Source of the DNA: an uncultured Desulfobacter sp.
GTDB lineage: Bacteria > Desulfobacterota > Desulfobacteria > Desulfobacterales > Desulfobacteraceae
Direction of reading: 5' to 3'
Assembly (NCBI RefSeq): GCF_963666675.1
Contig: NZ_OY762929.1
Coordinates: 1,116,001 to 1,180,000, forward strand
DNA length: 64,000 nucleotides
Both the position numbers and the translations under genes were made by a program. Under the pieces are notes generated by a model. That model was given only the letters and a program-made list of their open reading frames with translations, had not been told where the DNA came from and made no database searches. This document shows, in pieces, positions 25,597 to 33,389 of the stretch. How positions within the stretch are numbered: position 1 is the stretch's first letter; every line of letters starts with the position of its first letter.

Positions 25597-27323
25597 TGAT
25601 TTCAACCAAAATTCATGTGCAGCAGCTTGCGGCGCTGCTGGTGGGCAGGAATATTTCTGATGTTGTGCTTTGCCCCGGGTCCAGGAACGGGCCGTTGATT
25701 CATACCCTGGCGGGTTGCGGGCAGTTTGACTGCCGGGTGATTGTGGATGAACGCAGTGCCGGTTACTTTGCCTTGGGGATCGCCCAGGCAAAGCAAAAAC
25801 CGGTTGTGCTGGTGTGCAGTTCCGGTACCGCTGCCGTTAATTTTGCCCCGGCTGTGGCCGAGGCCTTTTATCAGAGTATTCCTCTGGTGGTGGTGACTGC
25901 GGACCGCCCCGCCTACTGGATTGATCAGCTGGAAAACCAGTGTATCCGTCAAACCGACCTGTACCGCAATTTTATCAAACAGTCGTGTGAACTGCCCCTG
26001 GAGGAGTCGGACACGCAATTGTGGTCCGGGGCCTGTCTGATCAATGATATTCTCAATACGGCCGTGTCTGACAGCCCGGGGCCCGTGCACGTCAACATCC
26101 CCCTGGAAGAGCCTTTGCACCGGACGGTGGATGCGCCGCTGCCGGATGTCAACGTCGTTGAGGGTACCGGGACACATATTACCCTTGATGAAAATGCATT
26201 GGCCGGGGCAGTCGAAGAGATCAACCGGGCAGATAAAATACTTGTGCTGGCGGGCCAGGCTTCTGCCGATCCAGAACTTGACCGTGTCCTGGCCCAGTTT
26301 GCGGCAAAAACCGGTGCCGTGGTGGCCGCCGAACACCTGGCCAATCGGCAGATCTCTTCGGACCTTTGCTGCACCCGTCCCGAACTTGTACTTGGGTCCA
26401 TCTCCCAGGCAGATGCAGCTGTGTTCCGTCCTGATCTGATCATTACATTCGGCAGGCATTTCGTCTCCAAGCGCATCCGGCAATATTTAAGGGAATACAA
26501 ACCGGACCGGCACATTCATGTGGATGCCGGCGGCGGGCACATGGACACCTACCAGGCATTGACCCGGGTGTGTGCCATGACTCCGGAACGGTTTTTTGAA
26601 CAGATGGCCGGGGTTCAGATCAAAAAAACATCCGGGGCGTATGCCCGGGCCTGGAAAGACCGGGAGGCGGCGGTGGCGCAGATTTTTAAACATTATCTGG
26701 ACCAGGCCCCTTTCAGTGACTTCAAGGTATGCGCCGATGTATTGAACGCTGTGCCCAAAGCGTCGGTCGTACATCTGGGTAACAGCTCCACCGTAAGATA
26801 TGCGGTATTAAATCCGGGTATCCCAGGCGTTACCTGGCGCGGCAACCGGGGAACCAGCGGCATTGACGGGTCTGTTTCAACTGCGGTGGGCGTTGCCTCA
26901 TGCAGTGCTGAGATAAACACCCTTATTCTGGGAGACCTCTCTTTTTTCTACGATTCCAACGGATTATGGAATAAATACCTGGGGGCAAACTTAAGGGTGA
27001 TTGTGCTCAATAACGGCGGCGGCAATATTTTCAGTTTTGTGGAGGATCTTGCAGGTCGTGCAGGGGCGGCGAATCAACAGGTGTTTGAAACTTGCTTTTT
27101 TGCAGGGCACACTGCAAAAGCCAAAGGCCTTGCATCGGCATTCGGCCTTGATTACCTGCAGGCCGATTCAGGTTCCTCGTTGGACAAGGCCCTTGAAAAA
27201 TTCTATAATCCTGACCGATCTGTTCCCACCCTTTTGGAGGTGTTTACGGATGCCTGGACTAACACCCAGGTATTTAAAGGATTGTTTATAGAAATTAAAA
27301 ATGCACGAACCAATAGTGCCTGA
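25593..27323 (+). CDS. menD: 2-succinyl-5-enolpyruvyl-6-hydroxy-3-cyclohexene-1-carboxylate synthase
   Basis: Thiamine-diphosphate enzyme of 576 residues that joins isochorismate and 2-oxoglutarate. Visible motifs are LCPGSRNGPLIHTLA at the N-terminus, CSSGTAAVNFAPAVAEAFYQ with VVTADRP, and in the C-terminal domain WRGNRGTSGIDGSVSTAVG and the ThDP motif LGDLSFFYDSNGLW through VLNNGGGNIFSF. The length is normal. It overlaps menF by four bases, so the two are coupled. A family-3 palindromic repeat separates it from menB. Confidence 0.95.
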   Translation: MMISTKIHVQQLAALLVGRNISDVVLCPGSRNGPLIHTLAGCGQFDCRVIVDERSAGYFALGIAQAKQKPVVLVCSSGTAAVNFAPAVAEAFYQSIPLVVVTADRPAYWIDQLENQCIRQTDLYRNFIKQSCELPLEESDTQLWSGACLINDILNTAVSDSPGPVHVNIPLEEPLHRTVDAPLPDVNVVEGTGTHITLDENALAGAVEEINRADKILVLAGQASADPELDRVLAQFAAKTGAVVAAEHLANRQISSDLCCTRPELVLGSISQADAAVFRPDLIITFGRHFVSKRIRQYLREYKPDRHIHVDAGGGHMDTYQALTRVCAMTPERFFEQMAGVQIKKTSGAYARAWKDREAAVAQIFKHYLDQAPFSDFKVCADVLNAVPKASVVHLGNSSTVRYAVLNPGIPGVTWRGNRGTSGIDGSVSTAVGVASCSAEINTLILGDLSFFYDSNGLWNKYLGANLRVIVLNNGGGNIFSFVEDLAGRAGAANQQVFETCFFAGHTAKAKGLASAFGLDYLQADSGSSLDKALEKFYNPDRSVPTLLEVFTDAWTNTQVFKGLFIEIKNARTNSA

Positions 27324-27332
27324 ACCAAAACC

Positions 27333-27459
27333 AGTGTTTGGACCAAAAGTTGCCCAGATGCAGGGCGCAGAAAAATTTGCAACCGGAGCATAGTACTGTA
27401 TGTGAGGATTGCACATTTTTCTGCAACGCCGCAGGTGGGTGACTTTGGGTTCAAACACC
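27333..27459. repeat. Family-3 palindromic repeat, copy a (menD-menB gap)
   Basis: Ends are GTGTTTGGACCAAAAGT and the inverse of GTGTTTGAACCCAAAGT. The inner arms also pair (GCAGAAAAAT against the complement of TTTTTCTGC). The roughly 127-bp unit can form one long hairpin. The block GCAGGTGGGTG is shared with the copy at 33234. Confidence 0.75.
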
Positions 27460-27477
27460 ATATAGGGAGAAATAGAG

Positions 27478-28302
27478 ATGACAGAAACACGCCAGTGGGA
27501 AACCATCAAAGAGTTTGAGGATATATTTTTTGAATATTACGAGGGCATCGGTAAGATCACCATTAACCGTGAACGCTACCGCAACGCCTTCCGGCCCACC
27601 ACCGTCCATGAGATCAGCGAGTCTTTGCGCATCTGCCGGGAGGATCAGCGCATTAATGTGATTGTTCTGACCGGGGCAGGGGATACCGCCTTTTGTGCCG
27701 GCGGTGACCAGACTGTGAAAGGGGAGGGCGGTTATATTGACAAGGACGGCACCCCCCGGCTCAATATCCTTGAAGTTCAAAAGCAGATCCGGTCCATGCC
27801 CAAGCCCGTGATTGCCATGGTCAACGGGTTTGCCATCGGCGGCGGTCATGTGCTGCATGTGGTGTGCGATATTACCATCGCCAGTGAAAACGCCATCTTT
27901 GGCCAGACCGGGCCCAAGGTGGGCAGTTTTGATGCCGGTCTCGGATCATCCTATCTGGCCAGCACCATCGGGCAGAAAAAGGCCCGGGAGATCTGGTTCA
28001 TGTGTCGTCAGTATTCGGCGGCCGAGGCGTTGGAGATGGGGCTGGTTAATCATGTGGTGCCCCTGGAACAGCTTGAGGATGAAACCGTGGCCTGGGCCAT
28101 GAAGATGCAGGAGCACAGTCCGTTGGCCCTGCGTATGATCAAGCTGGGACTCAATGCCGAGCTTGACGGACAGTTGGGACTCCAGGAGTTTGCAGGTAAC
28201 GCAACACTCTTATATTACCTGACCCAGGAGGCCCAGGAAGGCAAAAACGCTTTTCTTGAAAAAAGAAAGCCGGATTTCAAAAAATTCCCGAAATTCCCAT
28301 AA
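27478..28302 (+). CDS. menB: 1,4-dihydroxy-2-naphthoyl-CoA synthase
   Basis: Crotonase-fold enzyme of 274 residues that closes the naphthoquinone ring from o-succinylbenzoyl-CoA. It shows the MenB-specific GPKVGSFDAGLGSSYLA block, the oxyanion-hole segments AFCAGGDQ and GFAIGGGHVLHVVCD, and RQYSAAEALEMGLVNHVVP. The C-terminal tail KKPDFKKFPKFP-like end is typical. The start has an AGGGAG site eight bases upstream. It follows menD across a palindromic repeat and precedes menC across a different repeat. Confidence 0.95.
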   Translation: MTETRQWETIKEFEDIFFEYYEGIGKITINRERYRNAFRPTTVHEISESLRICREDQRINVIVLTGAGDTAFCAGGDQTVKGEGGYIDKDGTPRLNILEVQKQIRSMPKPVIAMVNGFAIGGGHVLHVVCDITIASENAIFGQTGPKVGSFDAGLGSSYLASTIGQKKAREIWFMCRQYSAAEALEMGLVNHVVPLEQLEDETVAWAMKMQEHSPLALRMIKLGLNAELDGQLGLQEFAGNATLLYYLTQEAQEGKNAFLEKRKPDFKKFPKFP

Positions 28303-28319
28303 TATTAATCTCTGTGGTT

Positions 28320-28402
28320 TGTAGGGGCTGGTCCCTGTGCCTGCCCTGGCCCTGTGCCTAATCCAACGAGGGCAACCACAGGGGATTGCCCCTACAAAAA
28401 TG
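28320..28402 (-). repeat. Family-2 repeat, copy 3 (menB-menC gap)
   Basis: GTAGGGGCTGGTCCCTGTGC and ACGAGGGCAACCACAGGGG followed by ATTGCCCCTAC are the inverted arms, in opposite orientation to copy 2. It occupies nearly the whole gap between menB and menC. Confidence 0.8.
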
Positions 28403-28420
28403 TTATGTCGATTGGTGTAG

Positions 28421-29461
28421 ATGATGAACGTACGTGTTGTTGAGCATGATTTGCTGTTTAAACGGCCTGCCGGGACATCCCGGGGGGTGCTGAAGCAGCG
28501 ACGGGTCTGGTATCTTGTTTTTGAAGATGGGGGCCGGTTCGGGGTGGGGGAGTGCGCGCCGTTGCCGGGGTTGAGTGCTGAAACTATTGCTGAGGTGGAA
28601 GCGGCGCTTGCTGCACTTACCGCAGATCCGGATGTTTATTGTGCTGATACCAATCGTCAGAATATCCCCTCTTCTGTCTGGTTTGCCGTGGAGACTGCGT
28701 TTCGTGATCTGGAACAGACCGGTACGCGGATTCTGTTGCCTTCGGATTTTACCCGGGGAGCTAAAGGCATTCCCATCAACGGTCTGATCTGGATGGGCGA
28801 CCCCTTGTTTATGAAAGAACAGATCCGGCAGAAACTGGATTCGGGGTGGCGGTGCGTTAAGCTTAAAATCGGTGCGCTTCAGTTTGAAGAAGAATTGGCC
28901 ATCCTTAAGGGTATCCGGGCGGAATACAGTGCCGATGACGTTATTTTGCGGGTGGATGCCAATGGCGGGTTCTCTCCGGATGAGGTGCTGGACCGGCTTG
29001 AACAGCTGGCGGAACTGGATATTCACTCCATTGAGCAGCCCATTGCCAAAGGCCAGTGGCCGCAAATGGCGGATCTGTGCAGGCAGTCTGCCCTGGACAT
29101 TGCCTTTGACGAGGAGCTTATCGGCATTACGGCCCGGGAAGACAAAACAGATCTTCTGGACAGCCTTACCCCCCATTTCCTGGTACTCAAACCCAGTTTG
29201 CACGGCGGTATGAACGGGTGTGACCAATGGATTGAACTGGCCGAAGAACGGGGGATCGGCTGGTGGATCACCTCGTATCTTGAATCCAACCTGGGGTTGA
29301 ATGCCATTGCCCAGTGGGCTTTTTTAAAAGCACCCCAGCTGCACCAGGGCCTTGGTACCGGTCAGTTGTTTACCAATAATATGGCGTCTCCCCTGGAAAT
29401 TCGCGGGGAACAGCTCTTTTTTAATCCGGACAAACGCTTTGTGTTTCCGGGTATTTTTTAA
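28421..29461 (+). CDS. menC: o-Succinylbenzoate synthase
   Basis: Enolase-superfamily dehydratase of 346 residues. The catalytic frame is visible: Lys in CVKLKIGAL, metal ligands Asp in RVDANGGFS, Glu in HSIEQPIAKGQW and Asp in IAFDEELIG, then Lys in FLVLKPSLHGG. It dehydrates SHCHC to o-succinylbenzoate. The SHCHC synthase menH is not in the cluster and may be elsewhere or dispensable. Its stop overlaps the region just before the menE GTG start. Confidence 0.9.
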   Translation: MMNVRVVEHDLLFKRPAGTSRGVLKQRRVWYLVFEDGGRFGVGECAPLPGLSAETIAEVEAALAALTADPDVYCADTNRQNIPSSVWFAVETAFRDLEQTGTRILLPSDFTRGAKGIPINGLIWMGDPLFMKEQIRQKLDSGWRCVKLKIGALQFEEELAILKGIRAEYSADDVILRVDANGGFSPDEVLDRLEQLAELDIHSIEQPIAKGQWPQMADLCRQSALDIAFDEELIGITAREDKTDLLDSLTPHFLVLKPSLHGGMNGCDQWIELAEERGIGWWITSYLESNLGLNAIAQWAFLKAPQLHQGLGTGQLFTNNMASPLEIRGEQLFFNPDKRFVFPGIF

Positions 29462-29465
29462 TGCC

Positions 29466-30515
29466 GTGAATATTTTTCCCGATACCCTGATCCTTAACGG
29501 CACCGAGCACCGGGTAAAGACCCTTCTGCAATCCCAGGCCTGCGTCCCGGGTATGGAATCCGATGTCCTTGGTTTTTTGGCCCAGTGGTATGGATCGGAG
29601 AATACGATCACCGCCCACACCTCGGGCAGCACCGGGCCGCCCAAGGCCATTTTCCTCGGGAAACAGTTTGTGGCCCAAAGCGCCATGCGCACCCTTGATT
29701 TTTTTAATCTGAAACCCAAGGCGCGGGTCCTGCTGTGCCTGCCCTTGAGATATATCGCAGGAAAACTGATGGTGGTCAGGGCGCTTCTGGGCGGGCTGGA
29801 TCTGTGCACCGCAGACCCCACGGACGATTTTGCTTTTCTGGCCCACACCAGGGCCAGCCCCTTTCGTTTTGCGGCCATGGTGCCAAACCAGGTATCAAAA
29901 TTGCTGGAGGCCCCGGAACGGTTTGAGGGTCTTGAACGTTTATTGATCGGTGGATCAGCGCTGTCGTCAGGTCTTGAAAACGGACTTGGAGACGTGCCCA
30001 CCGCCTGTTTTGCAAGCTACGGCATGACGGAAACCGCCACGCATATCGCCCTTCGCCGCATCAACGGTCAAAAGGCATCGGACCGGTTTCAATGTCTCGA
30101 TCAGATTCAGGTGGGACTGTCCGAACGAGGCTGTCTGACCATTGAAATGCCGGGCCTGGATGTGCCGTCGCTTGTGACCAATGACCTGGCGGAGCTCGAC
30201 GGCCCTGAATCCTTTAGAATCCTTGGCCGGGCCGATAATGTGATCATCTCCGGCGGCATAAAATATTTTCCCGAAGTGCTGGAAAAAAAACTGGAAGATC
30301 TGATTGCCTGTCCGTTTTTCATCGGAAGTCAGCCCGATGAAATCCTGGGGCACAAGATTGTTCTGGTCGTCGAAGCCCGGGCCGATGAAGACATGAAAAA
30401 AAAACTGGTAACGCATTTCACCCAGCGCCTGGATCGTTACGAAAGACCCAGGGATATTCTATTCAAGGATACACTCAAGCGCACGGAAACCGGAAAAATC
30501 ATACGGCAAATTTAA
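29466..30515 (+). CDS. menE: o-Succinylbenzoate-CoA ligase
   Basis: Adenylate-forming enzyme that activates o-succinylbenzoate with CoA. The GTG at 29466, four bases after the menC stop, is the likely start. Upstream in-frame Met codons lie inside menC. The 349-residue protein is short for the family but complete in motifs: AHTSGSTGPPKAIF (P-loop), SYGMTETATHI, ILGRADNVIISGGIKYFPE and the terminal KRTETGKIIRQ with the catalytic Lys. It ends the men cluster. Confidence 0.9.
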   Translation: MNIFPDTLILNGTEHRVKTLLQSQACVPGMESDVLGFLAQWYGSENTITAHTSGSTGPPKAIFLGKQFVAQSAMRTLDFFNLKPKARVLLCLPLRYIAGKLMVVRALLGGLDLCTADPTDDFAFLAHTRASPFRFAAMVPNQVSKLLEAPERFEGLERLLIGGSALSSGLENGLGDVPTACFASYGMTETATHIALRRINGQKASDRFQCLDQIQVGLSERGCLTIEMPGLDVPSLVTNDLAELDGPESFRILGRADNVIISGGIKYFPEVLEKKLEDLIACPFFIGSQPDEILGHKIVLVVEARADEDMKKKLVTHFTQRLDRYERPRDILFKDTLKRTETGKIIRQI

Positions 30516-30539
30516 CTGTAGCCTTCGGGATTTGAATGG

Positions 30540-30569
30540 TTGACATCAGTTTTGCTTTTTCAATATAAT
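30540..30569 (+). promoter_or_regulatory. Consensus sigma-70 promoter of the GAF-kinase-Usp cluster
   Basis: TTGACA (30540-30545) and TATAAT (30564-30569) are both perfect, with an 18-base spacer. Transcription would start near 30576 and give a leader of about 165 nt before the GAF gene. The leader includes a weak hairpin near 30690-30715 (GACGACCGGC / GCCGTC). Confidence 0.8.
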
Positions 30570-30741
30570 AAGGTCACTTAAGTTCACTCTTTTTCGTCTC
30601 ATTTTATTTAAACGTCCGTGTCATACATACGGAAAATTTTCCAAATAGTCGATCGGCTCGAATAGGTATTGTTACAATTTATTGTTCCCAGACGACCGGC
30701 CTAAAAAGCCGTCCAATCTTGTTTAAACAGGGAGATTTGAA

Positions 30742-31302
30742 ATGACCAACCCATTGGAACGCAAGTTCGATTTGGAACAGTTCAGGTCGATCAGTCATGC
30801 AATTTCAACCTATGATGACCCCAAACTCTTATTGGCGCATATCACGGAAGGAATCGCCAGAACATTTAAAATCAAAGGCTGTTGCACCCTTGTTTTGGAT
30901 GAAAAGGAACATCAGCTTTTTATGGTGAGCAGTTACGGCGTCAGTCGGGAATACCTGGAAAAAGGTCCCATTTTTATCGACGAACAGGACTCGGCCCTTG
31001 CAAAGGGGGAACCTGTTTTTATCAAAGACATGTCGACCGATCCCAGGGTCCAGTATCCAAAGGAAGCGGCAAAGGAAAGTATTGTATCCATGCTCTCAAT
31101 ACCCATCAAATTCAGGCAAACGGTTACAGGGGTTGTGCGCATGTATCACAATGAGGTGATTGCCGTCTGTGGAGAGGATATGGCGTCTTTATCCGTTTTG
31201 TTTGAGCATCTGGGCATTGTGATTGAAAACAACGGCCTTAAAAATGTGATTGATCAGGTGAAGGTGGCGATGAACAATCTGCCCCATAGACTTCTCTGCT
31301 GA
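30742..31302 (+). CDS. GAF-domain sensor protein
   Basis: A 186-residue protein made essentially of one GAF domain (residues about 20-170: LLAHITEGIARTFKIKGCCT, PVFIKDMSTDPRVQYP and SMLSIPIKFRQTVTGVVRMY). GAF domains bind small ligands, haem or metals and here would act as a stand-alone sensor since no output domain is attached. There are Cys residues in KGCCT and AVCGED. The start follows AGGGAGA. It leads a cluster with a kinase-like protein and a universal stress protein, which suggests stress or redox signalling. Confidence 0.8.
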   Translation: MTNPLERKFDLEQFRSISHAISTYDDPKLLLAHITEGIARTFKIKGCCTLVLDEKEHQLFMVSSYGVSREYLEKGPIFIDEQDSALAKGEPVFIKDMSTDPRVQYPKEAAKESIVSMLSIPIKFRQTVTGVVRMYHNEVIAVCGEDMASLSVLFEHLGIVIENNGLKNVIDQVKVAMNNLPHRLLC

Positions 31303-31338
31303 GGCCCGAATATAAAATCAACCGGCGAGGCAAATGAT

Positions 31339-32253
31339 ATGGGAAAATCATACATTCAAGATACCGGTAATTTTTATGCCATTGACAGTGGTGACATCCT
31401 GCACCTGAACGGCCAGAGCTACAGGGTGATCGGCCATGCCAAGGAGCAGCGCTTCGGCATTGAAGATCCAAAGTTCTGGGTCAAAAAGGTGATTAACCTG
31501 GCCACCAAGGATATTCAGTATCTTAAATTTGCCTTTTTTGAGACCTTTGAAATCAGCCTTGGCGGGGTGAAAATACATTGTTTTCGAAGTCCCGAAAAAG
31601 AGGGCAACATTCTTGAACTGGTAAATGGCCACTCTCTGTTTATGCAGGGAAAGGCCTTCAGCGATGAACACGGAAATAATATCCGGGTGCTTGAGGTGGT
31701 CCGGGGATTCAATTTTCTGCAATATCTGGGCAAATTCAGTGACATGGCTTACCCTGTGTATTTTCGAACCGTTCTGCCGGGTATTCTTCGAAATTTATCG
31801 AAAGCCTTTGAAGGTATCAGTTTTTTGCATCGGAACGGATTCAAGCATGGGGATATCAGAAACGATCATCTTTTTGTGGAAAGAGCCACGGGTAACTATG
31901 TATGGATCGATTTTGACTACGACTACGAAACCACTGAAAATCCCTTCAGTCTGGATATATTCGGTATCGGCAATATTTTGACTTACGCCATCGGCAAGGG
32001 GTTTCATACGGTTTACACGATTAAGAACAACCCGGAAATCTATGGTGATCTGCTTGAACGGTTGAGTGACGGTGATTTTTCCATACTGGACCAAAGGCGG
32101 CTGGTCAATTTAAAGAAATTATACCCTGCCATTCCAAGTACGATGAATAATATTTTAATGCATTTTTCGAAACATACTGAAATTTTTTACGAGAGGGTTG
32201 ACGAAATTATTGAGGATATTGACAGGTGTGTCCAAGCCTTTGATGAGATATAA
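31339..32253 (+). CDS. Protein-kinase-like protein
   Basis: A 304-residue protein with a compact kinase fold. The N-lobe has VKKVINLATKDIQYLKFAFFE, the catalytic loop is KHGDIRNDHLFVE (about residues 168-180, Asp in HGD with the downstream Asp replacing the usual Asn), and the metal-binding motif is IDFDYDYE (DFD in place of DFG). These are the hallmarks of kinase-like folds shared with aminoglycoside and small-molecule kinases. The target is unknown. It lies between the GAF and universal stress genes with short gaps. Confidence 0.7.
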   Translation: MGKSYIQDTGNFYAIDSGDILHLNGQSYRVIGHAKEQRFGIEDPKFWVKKVINLATKDIQYLKFAFFETFEISLGGVKIHCFRSPEKEGNILELVNGHSLFMQGKAFSDEHGNNIRVLEVVRGFNFLQYLGKFSDMAYPVYFRTVLPGILRNLSKAFEGISFLHRNGFKHGDIRNDHLFVERATGNYVWIDFDYDYETTENPFSLDIFGIGNILTYAIGKGFHTVYTIKNNPEIYGDLLERLSDGDFSILDQRRLVNLKKLYPAIPSTMNNILMHFSKHTEIFYERVDEIIEDIDRCVQAFDEI

Positions 32254-32278
32254 CCCGTTTTTAAAAAAGGATTGAACA

Positions 32279-32728
32279 ATGAAGCAATCCATACTCATAG
32301 CCGTAAACGATTCGTTTAGTTCAAAAGCGACATTGGAATATTTTTCAAGGCTTAAATTCAGGCCGGACAGCATTGATGTGACGTTGATTCATGTGTTCCG
32401 GAAACCGGCTGCCGGTGATGAATTCATGGGCAAAAGCTTTATGGAAGCCCAGCCGGAAAGGTATTTGTCCATTCTTGAAAAGGCAAGACTGGACCTGGTG
32501 GAAAAGGCAGGAATTCCCAAAGAAAATATCCGGGTTAAAATCGTGAATGAACCCTGTGAGACGGTTGCGGACGGCATCATTGAAGCATTTAAAAAAGGCG
32601 GCCACTCCATGATTGTCATCGGCCGGCGCAAAAAATCCAAGGCAGAGGAATTTGTTAAAGGCGACCTTTGTGTCAAACTTGTGCGCGAGCTGGAGGGGGC
32701 TGCCATTCTGGCGGTAAAGACCCATTAA
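32279..32728 (+). CDS. Universal stress protein (UspA family)
   Basis: A 149-residue single-domain protein. It starts KQSILIAVNDSFSSKATLEY, has VTLIHVFRKP and the nucleotide-loop region IVIGRRKKSKAEEFVKGDLCVKLV, which corresponds to the G-2x-G-9x-G-S/T ATP-binding motif but is altered (GRR then KGDL in place of GS). ATP binding is therefore uncertain. AAGGA lies before the start. It closes the cluster that begins with the GAF protein; together they look like a small stress-response signalling unit. Confidence 0.85.
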   Translation: MKQSILIAVNDSFSSKATLEYFSRLKFRPDSIDVTLIHVFRKPAAGDEFMGKSFMEAQPERYLSILEKARLDLVEKAGIPKENIRVKIVNEPCETVADGIIEAFKKGGHSMIVIGRRKKSKAEEFVKGDLCVKLVRELEGAAILAVKTH

Positions 32729-32884
32729 AGAATTTTTTCAAAAACCTTTAATTCTATAATAAATTTGGGTAATATTAAGGGCTAAACTGTTTTATGGTGC
32801 AAGGTCTGCGGCGTTTGCCGGGAAAAGACCTGATGTCCCAAAAGACATGTGCCCACAACCTGCAAGATGAAAGGCTTAAAGATC

Positions 32885-33199
32885 ATGTGCAACCATTGTA
32901 GTGATCACACTCACGACCATCACCATCATCACGAACATCCTGAAATTGTTCAGATGATGCCTGTCCAAAATAGCTTGTTTGCCGTCTACCAGACGGACAC
33001 CCCATTGGATTTCAGTGTTGAAACCGGCCGAAACGGGCTCAGCCTTGTTCCGGTACTGTTCATGGGGTTGATTCGCCATGGGGAAAAGACCATGGTGGAA
33101 GGGTTTTTTGCTTCCAGTGCCATTAACTCCTGTGAAGATACCCATGGATTCAAGGGGTATGCCTCTTCTTTGGCACACGCTGAAAAACTATACACTTGA
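32885..33199 (+). CDS. Hypothetical protein with His-rich N-terminus
   Basis: A 104-residue protein not recognised. It begins MCNHCSDHTHDHHHHHEHPE, with two Cys and ten His in the first twenty residues, a likely metal-binding tail. The rest (LVPVLFMGLIRHGEKTMVEG and a Gly/Ser/Ala end) has no known domain. The Met at 32885 is preferred because AAAGG lies upstream, but GTG 32849 and ATG 32867 are also in frame. It precedes the ferredoxin oxidoreductase genes, separated by a palindromic repeat. Confidence 0.55.
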   Translation: MCNHCSDHTHDHHHHHEHPEIVQMMPVQNSLFAVYQTDTPLDFSVETGRNGLSLVPVLFMGLIRHGEKTMVEGFFASSAINSCEDTHGFKGYASSLAHAEKLYT

Positions 33200-33233
33200 G
33201 AGTAGAGTAGTCCCTTATAATTACCACTTAGAT

Positions 33234-33333
33234 AGTGTTTGACCGCAAACCCCGGGCGGTTCCATAAAAGCCGCCCGGTCACAATGTTGCCCGGCTGCAA
33301 CACGGCAGGTGGGTGCATTTTCGTTCAAACACT
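33234..33333. repeat. Family-3 palindromic repeat, copy b
   Basis: Ends are AGTGTTTGACCGCAAACC and the inverse of AGTGTTTGAACGAAAATG. It contains GCAACACGGCAGGTGGGTGC, the block shared with the menD-menB copy (GCAACGCCGCAGGTGGGTG). It lies in the leader of iorA. Confidence 0.75.
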
Positions 33334-33389
33334 GGATAACCTGGCGGGAGATACCCCCGTCAGGATTTTATGTTTAAGGAGCCGTGCGC

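Noticed and set aside
25602..26483. Long open frame of 293 codons on the - strand opposite menD
   Set aside because: It lies fully within menD, is rich in His, Gln, Gly and Arg as expected from antisense reading of a GC-rich gene, and shows no domain or ribosome site.
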